64,000 bases of DNA from JBBRCE01 sp038205115 (lineage in GTDB: Bacteria > Planctomycetota > Planctomycetia > Pirellulales > JBBRCE01). This document shows, one piece after another, positions 52,634 through 62,182 of this stretch (position 1 is the first letter of the stretch; each line of letters opens with the position of its first letter). The notes beneath the pieces were generated by a model that saw only the letters and a program-made list of their open reading frames with translations, was not told the origin of the DNA and ran no database searches. Both the position numbers and the translations under genes were made by a program. Location: the NCBI GenBank assembly GCA_038205115.1, contig JBBRCE010000009.1:1-64000 (forward strand). The letters are read 5' to 3'.

Positions 52634-53788
52634 TTAAGGCAAGTCCACCAACGGGCCGTCATTGTCACGCTTTGCACAGCCCTGCCAGACAGCCAGATCG
52701 ACCGAATTGTCAACAAACCGCGCCGAACCATCTGCCATCAGCACATTCACGCCTGTTGGGTGCTGGCTGCGCGCTGTGCGCCAAGCATACGCCGAGTAAA
52801 GATACGGTTTGGCCGGCGGAACGCTCGGATCGACCGTCACCGATGTGATGCAGTCGCAGTTCGCTGCGTTCGGCGCATAATAGTGGTTGTACGTAGCGCA
52901 GCGGTACTCGCCGCTGGCCCAGGCAAAACCGCGCGGATTGTTGCCGTTGGACGTGATCGAATTGTAGCTCTTTGCGTTTGCGCACTGAGCGTCGGTCAGT
53001 GCTGGCGAACTGGTAAAGGTTAAGACGAATTTGTAGTTCTGCTGCGGGCGAAACGATGTAAATCCAGCCGATGGGCTGAAATCAGTATCCTCGCCCAGCA
53101 AACTCTCCGACATTGCGACGGTATGCGTCACTCCACGATTGATGCTGCTGAATTTCGTCCTTGAGTTGGTGTAGAAAATACCATCGCAATTGAACGGTGT
53201 GCCACCGCCCGCGCCGGAACCGGCGCAGACCACGTAATTTGTCGGACCAAACTGCGGCAAAACGCGCGGACCGCTGTCGCTGGGACAAAGCAAATTCGGA
53301 ACGCTCTGTGACACGGCCGCCCGATTCGCCTCGGAAATCGGGTTTCCAGGCCCCGGCATATACATGGGCAACGAAAGATCGAACATTGCCGCCAGGTTGC
53401 CTTGATCCATGTAGGGGAGTAAGCTCACAAAAGCTGACCAGCGGTAGAACGTGTGGGGATGAGCCGGATCAGCCGGATAAGGTTTGGAAACCGCGGCCGG
53501 CGGCAACCTGTTTGCGACCCCCTCGTAATTGTACATCGACTGTCCCAGCTGCCGCAGGTTGCTCAGACATTGAACACGCCGCGCACTTTCTCTCGCGCTG
53601 CTGATTGCCGGCAAAAGAATTGCCGTCAGCAAGGCGATAATTCCAATCACAGCGAGCAATTCCACCAGACTGAACGCGGTGCGTTGTGCCGGCGTGCCCT
53701 GTCTTGGAGACTGACGGTTTTTCCGGCGAGGGATCGCTTCGGCTACCGTCCAACGAGATCTGAGTTGCTGTCGAATGGTTGAGTCCAA
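52634..53788 (-). CDS. DUF1559 prepilin-like protein
   Basis: 384 residues. A prepilin-type N-terminal helix begins at about residue 38 (FSLVELLAVIGIIALLTAIL), with the processing site Ala-Phe instead of the usual Gly-Phe. The DUF1559 body follows (ARRVQCLSNLRQLGQSMYNY), and the terminal H-x9-DG motif is present (HPTGVNVLMADGSARFVDN). Planctomycetes encode dozens of these pseudopilin-like proteins; they are thought to be exported via type II secretion or pilus machinery and their role is unknown. The positively charged 37-residue leader is longer than usual. Expressed from its own promoter upstream or with the PEP-CTERM genes. Confidence 0.9.
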   Translation of the reverse strand: MDSTIRQQLRSRWTVAEAIPRRKNRQSPRQGTPAQRTAFSLVELLAVIGIIALLTAILLPAISSARESARRVQCLSNLRQLGQSMYNYEGVANRLPPAAVSKPYPADPAHPHTFYRWSAFVSLLPYMDQGNLAAMFDLSLPMYMPGPGNPISEANRAAVSQSVPNLLCPSDSGPRVLPQFGPTNYVVCAGSGAGGGTPFNCDGIFYTNSRTKFSSINRGVTHTVAMSESLLGEDTDFSPSAGFTSFRPQQNYKFVLTFTSSPALTDAQCANAKSYNSITSNGNNPRGFAWASGEYRCATYNHYYAPNAANCDCITSVTVDPSVPPAKPYLYSAYAWRTARSQHPTGVNVLMADGSARFVDNSVDLAVWQGCAKRDNDGPLVDLP

Positions 53789-53848
53789 CTTCGATCTCCC
53801 ATGCGCGGTCGAAGGTCGCAGACTGCGGCTTGGGTTCGCAATTCCTGC

Positions 53849-54610
53849 TTAGCGCGGTACAGCCTGAGGTCGTCGAACAAAGCGACCAAAAACCAGCAGC
53901 ACTCCGGCTCCGAAAGCCAGCAAAATGTCCGCGCGAGGCTCTGGCACCACCGCCACCGTTCCGACGGTGGTATTGTCCAGCAGGATGCCATCGGTATTGA
54001 TCGAGAGCAGCAGCGTGACTTTATTGAATGGGTCCGTATCAGTGACGCCAAAGTAAAAAACATTGGTGCTACTTGCATTCGGTCCAATCGTGCCGATCAC
54101 GACATCCTTGCTGGAGCCGATCAGCGTGTTTTCAAGCCGGAGCGTGAGCATGTCGACATTGTTCGCATCGCCGGCTTGGATAAAGTAACTCCCAAAACCG
54201 TTAATCAGTGAATTGAAAACGATGTTGTTGTCGTCGTTTGGCGTCGGCAAGGCTTCCGGCTGCTCGAGCAGCGCGGTCAATCCGCTGACCGTGAAGCCCG
54301 GCGCCTGTTGGACGCCGGCAAAGTTCGCTGTGCCGGTGATTCCGGAGGATCCAAACGTTAACGCTTGATTCTTATGGGTTAAACCCAAACGGACACCGGT
54401 AATTTCTTCGTAGGTCTCCGTGCCGTAGAGGTTTAATGCGGCCAGGAACGAATTCTCGACCGGCGTTGCCACCGCGATGTCGTTTGCGTGAGTATCAGGC
54501 GAAGGCAGCGGCAAGCTTGAGTAAACCGACTGTCCGGCAAACGCGAACGACGCCGCACTAAGCACGACAAGCGGCAGCAAGACGCGGAACTTTCTGATCG
54601 ATCGCTGCAT
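53849..54610 (-). CDS. PEP-CTERM sorted exported protein
   Basis: 253 residues with a signal peptide (FRVLLPLVVLSAASFAFAGQ) and a C-terminal sorting signal: VVPEPRADILLAFGAGVLLV then a basic end (RRPQAVPR). The body has no recognisable enzyme motif; it is Asn/Thr/Leu-rich and probably beta-rich (VIGTIGPNASSTNVFYFGVT). PEP-CTERM proteins are thought to be cut and attached to the surface or exopolysaccharide by an exosortase, which is encoded elsewhere. It lies 12 bases after another PEP-CTERM gene on the same strand. Confidence 0.82.
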   Translation of the reverse strand: MQRSIRKFRVLLPLVVLSAASFAFAGQSVYSSLPLPSPDTHANDIAVATPVENSFLAALNLYGTETYEEITGVRLGLTHKNQALTFGSSGITGTANFAGVQQAPGFTVSGLTALLEQPEALPTPNDDNNIVFNSLINGFGSYFIQAGDANNVDMLTLRLENTLIGSSKDVVIGTIGPNASSTNVFYFGVTDTDPFNKVTLLLSINTDGILLDNTTVGTVAVVPEPRADILLAFGAGVLLVFGRFVRRPQAVPR

Positions 54611-54622
54611 GCCGATACCCTT

Positions 54623-55702
54623 CTATCCGGCGAGATTGCGATTAACCGATGACGTTGCCAACGCAGCGCTCGCGGAACGGATGATGCGGCGCCTGCGCGC
54701 CAAGCCCAGCATCACCAACGCGGCGCTCAGCAATGCGAATGAAGACGGTTCTGGAACCGCCAGCGTAAATGCCGTTGCTTCGGTGAACCCCAGAGCGGGA
54801 TCGGACTGTGCGCTGGCGAATACGCCTATAAACGAACCGTCGTATCCGTAACGGCTGATTTGTCCTTGCCCGTTCGCAAAACCCAGAACGCCGACCAACA
54901 GTCCGTTGCCATTCGGGTCGTCCAGCAGCCCTTGCGGAAAAGCCAATCCCGAAATCAAACCCGACGGGTCCGTTCCCAGCGGAATGGCCGCTCCGGTCGT
55001 GGCATTGAATTCCGTCAGCGTTCCGCCAAACAGTCCCGTTACGTAGAGATTGTTATCATGGACCAGCAAACCAGCGGCCCCCGCAATGGAATTGCTCGGG
55101 CCGATAAAGTCGGATAGCGAATCGATCGCGTCGTTCGAGCGGGCGACGGTCGCACCGTCGAAGCCACCGGCCAACAACTGCTGATTCGAAGCCGGGACGA
55201 TCGGCGGCGCAAAGGCCAGCCCGCTTAATTGAGAACTTGTTCCGCCGCTCAAATTGCCTCCCGCGCTACTACCATCCAAATTCAGCCGCGTGATCCCTAC
55301 GCCGCCCAGATTTGCCACATACAGTGTCGTGCCGCTAGGGCTGAAGACCATCGAGTTCGGAAAACTCAAGCCCTTCGAAGCATCGGCAAACACGATCGGA
55401 TTCGAAACCGTGGCGGCGCCAAGGTTGTAGTCGTAACGCACCACTTCGTTACTCTGGGAACTTGCGACGAATAAATGAGACCCATCAGGCGAGACCACAA
55501 TGCCGTCCGGGGCATTCAAATTCAGATTATCGAGCAACAACCGACCGAGAAACGTTCCGTCGGGACTATACCGATACACGCTGTTGGTGAGCCGGTCCGT
55601 GACCAGAACCTCGTTGGCCACAGCCGAGCGAGTGGCATCCGCCAGCGTGAACAGAGCCACAAACAGAATCAGGCTTAACCGCTTTTGACCGAAAACAACC
55701 AT
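54623..55702 (-). CDS. PEP-CTERM beta-propeller (NHL/SMP-30-like) protein
   Basis: 359 residues with a signal peptide (RLSLILFVALFTLADATRSA). The body repeats propeller-blade patterns (VYRYSPDGTFLGRLLLDN, PDGIVVSPDGSHLFVASSQS, PNSMVFSPSGTTLYVANLGG). The end carries a PEP-CTERM signal (VPEPSSFALLSAALVMLGLA followed by RRRR). It probably displays a six-bladed propeller on the surface; ligand unknown. It forms a pair with the downstream PEP-CTERM gene. Confidence 0.87.
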   Translation of the reverse strand: MVVFGQKRLSLILFVALFTLADATRSAVANEVLVTDRLTNSVYRYSPDGTFLGRLLLDNLNLNAPDGIVVSPDGSHLFVASSQSNEVVRYDYNLGAATVSNPIVFADASKGLSFPNSMVFSPSGTTLYVANLGGVGITRLNLDGSSAGGNLSGGTSSQLSGLAFAPPIVPASNQQLLAGGFDGATVARSNDAIDSLSDFIGPSNSIAGAAGLLVHDNNLYVTGLFGGTLTEFNATTGAAIPLGTDPSGLISGLAFPQGLLDDPNGNGLLVGVLGFANGQGQISRYGYDGSFIGVFASAQSDPALGFTEATAFTLAVPEPSSFALLSAALVMLGLARRRRIIRSASAALATSSVNRNLAG

Positions 55703-56272
55703 AATCGAGCGCCTCGTGGTGATGCCAATGCCAATTGTCGTTTGCGCGGCTGCGGCAATTCATCGAACGCGTTTGAACGGTTGCGGTTGCAGGCACGCAA
55801 CTCGCAATTCATGCGCTTGTGAATTCGTCAGGATCGAAACGGTGAGCTTGACGGTAAGTGCCGAAACGGTTCGAACTCTGCCGGGGAGCCGCACTGCTTC
55901 TGGTGAGCCGATCAAAACACGCCGCCAGACAAGTACGTCCAAGTTCGGCGGGCGAACGCTATGATACACTAACGAACGTTTGAGTAAAGCTCCCGCCCGC
56001 AGTTTGGCGATTTAGCCAGCACTTCGGGGCAGTTACCCGCGGCGGATCCCGGCTGTTTTCGATGGAGCGACTAGCCCAACAATCGATTGCAAAACCGGCC
56101 GAAAAACGGGCGTTGGCATTCACGTCCGACGACGCCACGCGACCTGGAACCGCACCTGACTCCAACGTCAGGCTAAGACACTGCAGCAGCGGTAAACAAC
56201 ATTGCCTGCCAGACCGGCGACGACCTAAAATAAGGGTTGATCGTTAGCCCAAACGTTTGGAGAGGGAATCCG
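55703..56272. other. Intergenic region between divergent surface-protein and murein genes
   Basis: 570 bases without a supported gene; the small open frames here are Arg-rich chance frames. It should contain promoters for the minus-strand PEP-CTERM pair and the plus-strand murC-murB pair. TATGAT at 55960-55965 is a possible -10 box for murC, without a convincing -35 box. No repeat or RNA structure stood out. Confidence 0.4.
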
Positions 56273-57691
56273 TTGCAATCGCTCGCCGCCGCTGATGATT
56301 CGCAAAAGCCGTTGCGGCGCGCGCATTTGATCGGCGTTGGCGGCGCCGGAATGCGATCGCTGGCCGCGGTGCTGCACGCGCAGGGCTGGCGACTGACCGG
56401 GTCGGACACCGATCACCACGCGGCGCGAAGGGCACCTCGCGGCTTGCAGCACATCAGCGTTGGGCATCACCGCGACAATATCACGTCGCAAATCGATCTG
56501 GTGGTTCATAGCCCCGCAATCGCGGCCGACAATCCGGAGCTGCTGGCCGCTGAGCAGGCCGGCATTCGCATCGTCAGCTATCCGCAAATGCTGGCAAGCG
56601 TTTCCGTCGGCAAGCTCGGTCTGGCCGTTGCCGGTACGCATGGCAAATCCACCGTGACCGCCATGGCTGCCGAAATCCTTTCGGCTGCAGGCTGGGATCC
56701 GGCCATGATCTGCGGCGCCACGCCCATTGCGCGGCAGGCGGGCGGTCGCTGGGGCAGTGGCCCACACTTTTTGCTGGAAGCCTGCGAATACCGCGAACAC
56801 TTCTTACATCTCGCGCCGACTGCGGCCGTGGTGCTGAATATCGAGCCAGACCACTTCGATTCCTTCCCGGACGACGATTCGCTGACCGGCGCGTTTACGC
56901 GGTTTGTCAACAAGATCCCCGCCCACGGCCTGCTACTGCTCAACTCGCACTGCGCCCGTGCCAATGGTTTGGCGTCGAAGGCTGGATGTCGGCGGGTGAC
57001 GTTTGGCCTAACCGCCGATTCCGACTGGCGGGCAAAGCCACTGGCCGATGAGCTCGGTTGCTTAAGTTTTCGGCTGTTTCACCGCCGCCAGTACGTGACG
57101 GATGTGTTGCTCCGCGTGCCGGGCGTACACAACCTGAAAAATGCCCTGGCGGCCGCGGCGTTATGCAGCGAATTGGGCGCCAGCGCGGCCGATATCCGTC
57201 GTGGCATGGCGCGTTTTCTCGGCCTGCATCGGCGATTAGAAACGTTAAGCCCCTGCGGCCCAATCTCGCGCGTGGACGATTACGCGCATCATCCCACGGC
57301 GGTCACGGCAAGTCTGGCCAGCATTCGCGGGATGTTTCCGGGCCGCCGGATTTGCCTGCTGTTTCAGCCGCATCAGGCGTTACGCACGACGCGCTTACTA
57401 GACGGATTCGCCGCCAGTCTGCACAATGCGGACTTGCTGGCGATTGCGCCGGTGTTTCGCGCACGCGAGGCAGCGGCGGCAAACGATGACCATCCCTGCC
57501 AGCGCCTGGCTCACGCAGCCACGCGCGGCGATCGCCAAACACTGTGGAATCACGACCTCAACACCTTGGTGGATCAGTTCACGCGTCAACTTCGGCCCGG
57601 CGACGTGCTGGTGACCATGGGTGCGGGCGACATTGGGAAAGTTTGCAATGACATTGGCGACAGGCTTCGAGAAAATTATCCGGTCGGCTGA
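56273..57691 (+). CDS. murC: UDP-N-acetylmuramate--L-alanine ligase
   Basis: 472 residues from TTG 56273, chosen because GGAGAGGG ends six bases upstream; a TTG at 56237 would add 12 residues but has no such site. The Rossmann start AHLIGVGGAGMRSLAAVL, the ATP loop GTHGKSTVTAMAAEIL, the EPDHFDSF metal segment and DYAHHPTAVTASLASI are all typical Mur-ligase motifs. It adds L-alanine to UDP-MurNAc in the cytoplasm, an essential step of peptidoglycan synthesis. It overlaps murB by 44 bases, so the two are co-translated. Confidence 0.93.
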   Translation: MQSLAAADDSQKPLRRAHLIGVGGAGMRSLAAVLHAQGWRLTGSDTDHHAARRAPRGLQHISVGHHRDNITSQIDLVVHSPAIAADNPELLAAEQAGIRIVSYPQMLASVSVGKLGLAVAGTHGKSTVTAMAAEILSAAGWDPAMICGATPIARQAGGRWGSGPHFLLEACEYREHFLHLAPTAAVVLNIEPDHFDSFPDDDSLTGAFTRFVNKIPAHGLLLLNSHCARANGLASKAGCRRVTFGLTADSDWRAKPLADELGCLSFRLFHRRQYVTDVLLRVPGVHNLKNALAAAALCSELGASAADIRRGMARFLGLHRRLETLSPCGPISRVDDYAHHPTAVTASLASIRGMFPGRRICLLFQPHQALRTTRLLDGFAASLHNADLLAIAPVFRAREAAAANDDHPCQRLAHAATRGDRQTLWNHDLNTLVDQFTRQLRPGDVLVTMGAGDIGKVCNDIGDRLRENYPVG

Positions 57692-58526
57692 ACCGCTGGC
57701 CGCTTACACGTATTTTCGCATCGGCGGTCCGGCGCAGTATTTCGCCGAGCCCAGCAATGTCGATCAGCTCGCGGCGCTCGTACGCCGGTGCCGCGACGAA
57801 GGCGTGCCGGTCCACATTCTTGGCGGCGGATCCAACATTCTGGTTCGTGACGAAGGCGTGGCCGGCATGGTCATCCAACTCACCGCGCCGCTGTTTAACG
57901 AAGTTGGTATCCAGTCGCGCGTGCTCACCGCCGGCGCAGGCGCCAAGCTAGGGCACGTCATCTCAACCTCCGTGCGCGAAGGCCTGGCGGGACTCGAACC
58001 GCTAGTTGGCATTCCCGGCACGATCGGCGGCGCGCTGCACGGCAACGCCGGCGGACGCGGCGGCGATATCGGCCAATGGACCTGCCGCGCCACGGTGATG
58101 ACCCGCGATGGCGAAATTCTCGTCCGCCCGCGCGAAGAATTGGTGTTCGCCTACCGACAGAGCAGCCTCGACGAACTGGTGATCCTCAGCGCCGAATTTC
58201 AGCTCGAAAGCGAAGATCCGCAAGAACTCACCAAGCGAATGCAAACGCAGTGGATCGTCAAAAAATCGACGCAACCGCTAGGCCATCAGAGCGCCGGTTG
58301 CATTTTCAAAAACCCACGCGGCATTAGCGCCGGCATGCTGATCGAACAATGCGGCCTCAAAGGCGCCAAGATCGGCGGAGCGGCCGTCAGCGACCGCCAC
58401 GCCAACTACATCGTCGCCGAACCCGGCGCCACCGCGCACGACGTGTTGCAACTGATGGAACACGTCCGCGGGCAAGTCGCCGAGCGGTTGGGCGTCGAAC
58501 TGGAAAACGAAATTCAAGTCTGGTGA
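57648..58526 (+). CDS. murB: UDP-N-acetylenolpyruvoylglucosamine reductase
   Basis: 292 residues from ATG 57648 within the end of murC; an upstream start at 57621 would add nine. The FAD-binding segment YFRIGGPAQYF and VPVHILGGGSNILVRDEG, the GIPGTIGGALHGNAGGRGG loop and QPLGHQSAGCIFKNP match type I MurB. It reduces the enolpyruvyl group to form UDP-MurNAc with NADPH, the step before MurC. The converging epimerase gene lies 64 bases further on. Adjacent murC and murB agree with peptidoglycan synthesis in this organism. Confidence 0.95.
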   Translation: MTLATGFEKIIRSAEPLAAYTYFRIGGPAQYFAEPSNVDQLAALVRRCRDEGVPVHILGGGSNILVRDEGVAGMVIQLTAPLFNEVGIQSRVLTAGAGAKLGHVISTSVREGLAGLEPLVGIPGTIGGALHGNAGGRGGDIGQWTCRATVMTRDGEILVRPREELVFAYRQSSLDELVILSAEFQLESEDPQELTKRMQTQWIVKKSTQPLGHQSAGCIFKNPRGISAGMLIEQCGLKGAKIGGAAVSDRHANYIVAEPGATAHDVLQLMEHVRGQVAERLGVELENEIQVW

Positions 58527-58590
58527 TGGCGGCCCTGCGAACGTCATGCAAACGACTGCCTCGCGAAAAATCGACGCGGATCGCAATCGG

Positions 58591-59589
58591 TCACGGCGTC
58601 TGGCCGCGCTGCTTCTGTCGGCGACGACGGGCGTAGCCGTGATCGCAAAACCAATTCCACGCATCGGCAATCGTTTCTGCCAGCGGCCGATTACGATAGT
58701 CCAGTTCGGCTTTTGCCCGGGCACTCGAAAAATGATGCGGCAGCAGCGACAACCCAACCGAGGCACTGTTGACGTCTGACTCGTGGCCAGAAACACGAAA
58801 CGCAAAATCACCCACTCGCGCGGCGGTCGACAAAATCCAGCCTGGCGCCGCGCCGCGAGGCGGCCAAGCGCCGGTGGCCAGTGCGAATTGTCGCCAGGCT
58901 TGCAGGTAGCTTAACGCGTGCCCGCCAAGAATATATCGCCGGCCCGTTTTGCCGCGTTCCAGCGCTGCCAGGATGCCGGCCGCCACATCGCGAACGTCGC
59001 AAAAATCGTTGCCGCCCGGCGGGGCCAACAGTGCAAACCCCTTGCTCACTTCCAGCAGCATCCGCCCGGACGACGGCTTCCAATCCCACGGTCCGAGCAT
59101 GAACGCGGGATTCACAATCACTGCGTCCAGCCCGCGCTGAATTTCTTCCAACAACGCTTGTTCGGCCGCGCGCTTGGACGTGACGTAGGGGCAGAGCACC
59201 GATCCCGCGGCTGGCGTTTCTTCATCGGCCGGTGCGCCGAGTCCCAGCGCATCCACGCTGGAGACATGCACCATCCGCGCGCCAGTTGTCCGCGCGGCCA
59301 CGGCCACGTTCCGCGTGCCTTCGATGTTCACGGCGCGATGCTTGTCTTGGCCGCTCCAGCCCAGGTGCACGTGTCCCGCGCAGTGAATGACCTGGCTGAC
59401 TCCCGTGCAGGCGCGCAGCAGAGATGCGGCGTCGGTGACGTCGCCCGCGGCGCTTTCAACGTTCAGGCCTGCCAGCGCGGGCGGATTTGCCGTGCGAACC
59501 AACACGCGCACCGCGCGTTGTTGATCCAATAGCATCCGCACCACGTTATTGCCCACTAGCCCGGTTGCACCGGTGACGAGGATGCTCAT
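58591..59589 (-). CDS. NAD-dependent epimerase/dehydratase (extended SDR)
   Basis: 332 residues. The Rossmann motif ILVTGATGLVGNNVVRMLL, the active-site Tyr-x3-Lys in CPYVTSKRAAEQALL and the late RYILGGHALSYLQAW segment place it in the extended SDR group near hopanoid-associated and 3-beta-HSD/dihydroflavonol reductase-like sugar epimerases. It should act on a nucleotide sugar or an isoprenoid/sterol-like substrate with NAD(P). It is encoded opposite to the murein and lpxK genes, so it has its own promoter. The substrate is not determinable. Confidence 0.88.
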   Translation of the reverse strand: MSILVTGATGLVGNNVVRMLLDQQRAVRVLVRTANPPALAGLNVESAAGDVTDAASLLRACTGVSQVIHCAGHVHLGWSGQDKHRAVNIEGTRNVAVAARTTGARMVHVSSVDALGLGAPADEETPAAGSVLCPYVTSKRAAEQALLEEIQRGLDAVIVNPAFMLGPWDWKPSSGRMLLEVSKGFALLAPPGGNDFCDVRDVAAGILAALERGKTGRRYILGGHALSYLQAWRQFALATGAWPPRGAAPGWILSTAARVGDFAFRVSGHESDVNSASVGLSLLPHHFSSARAKAELDYRNRPLAETIADAWNWFCDHGYARRRRQKQRGQTP

Positions 59590-59733
59590 ACGGAATCAGA
59601 TCTGTCCAGCGGTGCCGTGTGCGGAGAACTTGCCGAGAGTGCGGGGCAAATTGCCCAGCGCGTTGCCGCTTGACGTTACGTGAGTACGACGCCTAGATTG
59701 GCGAGGTGCCGGTATCATCCCATATTCCTTCGA

Positions 59734-60879
59734 ATGAATCTACGCATGCCCAACATTGAGATCCAAGCGGTCGAGTCGCGGCGCGATCAGAAAGCGTTTT
59801 TGCAGTTGCCGTGGTCGATCTATCGCGACGACCCACATTGGGTGCCGCCGCTGCTGATGGATTTCAAACGTCTGCTGAATTTTTCGCACCATCCGTTTTA
59901 CGACGACGCCAAAATCGCCACCTTTTTAGCCCGGCGCGACGGCGAAGTCGTCGGGCGAATCGCGGCCATCGTCAATCATGCGCACAACCGCAAGTACCAA
60001 GAAAAACGCGGCTTCTTTGGCTTCTTCGAATCGATCGACGACCAAGCCGTGGCCGACGCACTGTTTGGCGCGGCGCGCCGCTGGCTGACGGCCGAAGGCA
60101 TGACCTGCGTGCGCGGTCCTGCCAATCCCTCGTTGAACTACGAGTGTGGCCTGCTGGTCGAATGCTTCGATCAAATGCCCACGTTCATGATGACGTACAA
60201 TCGCCCGTATTATGGCCGCTTGATCGAAGCGGCTGGCCTAGCGCGTTCGCAAGACCTGCTGGCCTTCTGGGGCAAAATGGACATGCTGGCCACGCTGGAT
60301 CCCAAACTGTTTTTCATCGCCACGCAGGCCATGGAACGTTTGAACGTCAAAGTGCGGCCGATGAACACCAAAAAGTTCACGGAAGAACTGCAGATGTTTT
60401 TGCACATTTATAACGATTCGATGCTCGGCACTTGGGGATTTGTGCCGCTCTCCAGTTCGGAAATCAAAGTTCTGGGCGAAGGACTCAAACACTTGATCGT
60501 GCCGGAACTGGCCATTGTGGCCGAGGTGGATGGCAAGCCGATCGGTGCCTCGTTCGGCCTGCTCGATTATAACCCGCGAATTCGCAAAATCGGCGGTCGC
60601 TTGTTTCCCTTCGGCTTCATCAAACTGCTGCGTAACAAACGCTCGATTAAAAAGATTCGCATCATCAGCACCAACGTGGTGCAAGAATATCAGCGCTGGG
60701 GCGTGGGCTTAATTCTGATGGGCCACTTCGTCGAACCGATGCAACGTTTTGGCGTGCAAGAAGTCGAGTTCTCCTGGGTGCTGGAGTCCAACCACCTCTC
60801 GCGCGCGTCACTTGAGCGCGGCGGGGCGATCCTGCAAAAACGCTATCGAATGTACGATCAAGATTTCGCCGCATCGTAA
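59734..60879 (+). CDS. GNAT-like N-acetyltransferase family protein
   Basis: About 381 residues from MNLRMPNIEIQAVESRRDQK (alternative ATG 59746). The opening FLQLPWSIYRDDPHWVPPLL, then GEVVGRIAAIVNHAHN and GPANPSLNYECGLLVE, are typical of a widespread family of about 380 residues with GNAT folds, often near lipid or cell-wall genes. The C-terminal half (VVQEYQRWGVGLILMGHFVE, WVLESNHLSRASLERGG) contains a second acetyl-CoA-binding-like segment. Acceptor unknown. It stands 62 bases upstream of lpxK on the same strand. Confidence 0.82.
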   Translation: MNLRMPNIEIQAVESRRDQKAFLQLPWSIYRDDPHWVPPLLMDFKRLLNFSHHPFYDDAKIATFLARRDGEVVGRIAAIVNHAHNRKYQEKRGFFGFFESIDDQAVADALFGAARRWLTAEGMTCVRGPANPSLNYECGLLVECFDQMPTFMMTYNRPYYGRLIEAAGLARSQDLLAFWGKMDMLATLDPKLFFIATQAMERLNVKVRPMNTKKFTEELQMFLHIYNDSMLGTWGFVPLSSSEIKVLGEGLKHLIVPELAIVAEVDGKPIGASFGLLDYNPRIRKIGGRLFPFGFIKLLRNKRSIKKIRIISTNVVQEYQRWGVGLILMGHFVEPMQRFGVQEVEFSWVLESNHLSRASLERGGAILQKRYRMYDQDFAAS

Positions 60880-60941
60880 CACGTTGAGCAAGCCACGATC
60901 GCTTATCAACTTTCGGAATTGTCAACACTCGATCGGTTTGC

Positions 60942-62024
60942 ATGCTCATCAGCCCAGCTCAATTTCAGGCGATTGTCAGCGGACGCCAACGCGGCATCGG
61001 CGGCGCGCTGGCGCGGGCCGGACTCACGCTGGGCGAGTGGCCATACCGCTGGGCGGTGGGATGGCGAAATCGAAAATTCGACGCCGGCCGCAATGTTCAC
61101 AAAGCCCGCGTCCCGGTGATTAGCGTCGGCAACCTCACGCTGGGCGGTACCGGCAAAACACCATTGGTGGCCTGGCTGGCTCGCTGGTTCCGCCAGCAAG
61201 GCGTCCGCGTAACGCTCATCAGTCGCGGCTACGGCGCCGAGCAAGGCGCACGCAACGACGAAGCGCTCGAATTGGAACATCTGCTGCCCGACGTGCCGCA
61301 CGTGCAAAATCCCGATCGCGTGGCCGCCGCGCGAATGGCAATTGAAGAATTCGAAGCCCAGTTGCTGCTGCTGGACGACGCCTTTCAGCATCGCCGCATT
61401 GCCCGCGATCTGGACATCGTGCTGCTGGACGCCTTGGAACCGTTTGGCTTTGGACATGTTTTTCCGCGAGGGCTGCTGCGTGAACCGATCGCCGGTCTGA
61501 AGCGCGCGCAAATCATCGTGCTCACCCGCGCGGACATGGTGGATGATGCCCGTCGCCATCAAATTCGCGCCACGGCAGTCGCGCAAAATCCTCAAGCGCT
61601 ATGGGTCGAGGCGGCCCACGCGCCCATCGGACTGCTGGCCCACGGCGATTCGCCGGACGAGCCCTTTCGCGATCTGAAGACCCTGCGAGGGCAGCGCGTC
61701 GCCGCGTTCTGCGGCTTGGGCAATCCACAGGGTTTTCGCCACACGCTGCTGTCCTGCGGTTGCGAACTGGCCGGTTTTCGCGAGTTTCCTGACCATCACG
61801 CCTACTCGCGCGACGATCTCGATTCGCTCGCCGCCTGGACCGCTTCGCTCGACGTCACGTCGCTGATTTGCACACACAAAGATCTGGTCAAGGTCGCTTG
61901 CCCACGGATCGGCAGCAAGCCGCTGCTGGCGCTGGTGGTCGGCATGCAATTTCGCTCCGGCGGCCGAGAATTCGAGCAGCGTTTGGCGGCAATCAACCAA
62001 TCGATCCACGCAGCGCAGGCTTAG
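60942..62024 (+). CDS. lpxK: Tetraacyldisaccharide 4'-kinase
   Basis: 360 residues. The P-loop lies in SVGNLTLGGTGKTPLVAWLA, with LISRGYGAEQGARNDEALEL after it, and LLLLDDAFQHRRIARDLDIV gives the DDxxQHR signature of LpxK. The enzyme phosphorylates the 4' position of the lipid A disaccharide at the inner membrane. Its presence supports a lipid A-containing outer membrane. No other lpx gene is near. Start ATG 60942 lies 62 bases after the acetyltransferase gene. Confidence 0.95.
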   Translation: MLISPAQFQAIVSGRQRGIGGALARAGLTLGEWPYRWAVGWRNRKFDAGRNVHKARVPVISVGNLTLGGTGKTPLVAWLARWFRQQGVRVTLISRGYGAEQGARNDEALELEHLLPDVPHVQNPDRVAAARMAIEEFEAQLLLLDDAFQHRRIARDLDIVLLDALEPFGFGHVFPRGLLREPIAGLKRAQIIVLTRADMVDDARRHQIRATAVAQNPQALWVEAAHAPIGLLAHGDSPDEPFRDLKTLRGQRVAAFCGLGNPQGFRHTLLSCGCELAGFREFPDHHAYSRDDLDSLAAWTASLDVTSLICTHKDLVKVACPRIGSKPLLALVVGMQFRSGGREFEQRLAAINQSIHAAQA

Positions 62025-62182
62025 TGCGACGGCCCGAACATAAAATTCTTGCAATCCATTTGCTCTGGATGCCAAGCGTGCCATAAAATCAGTTGTTCCG
62101 TCCGCTGGTTGAAGTTGCCGGATCGTCGCCGGCCAGATTTGGGTTCCCGGGCCGGTGTCGTTTTGTCGAGGAGTGCAGTCCC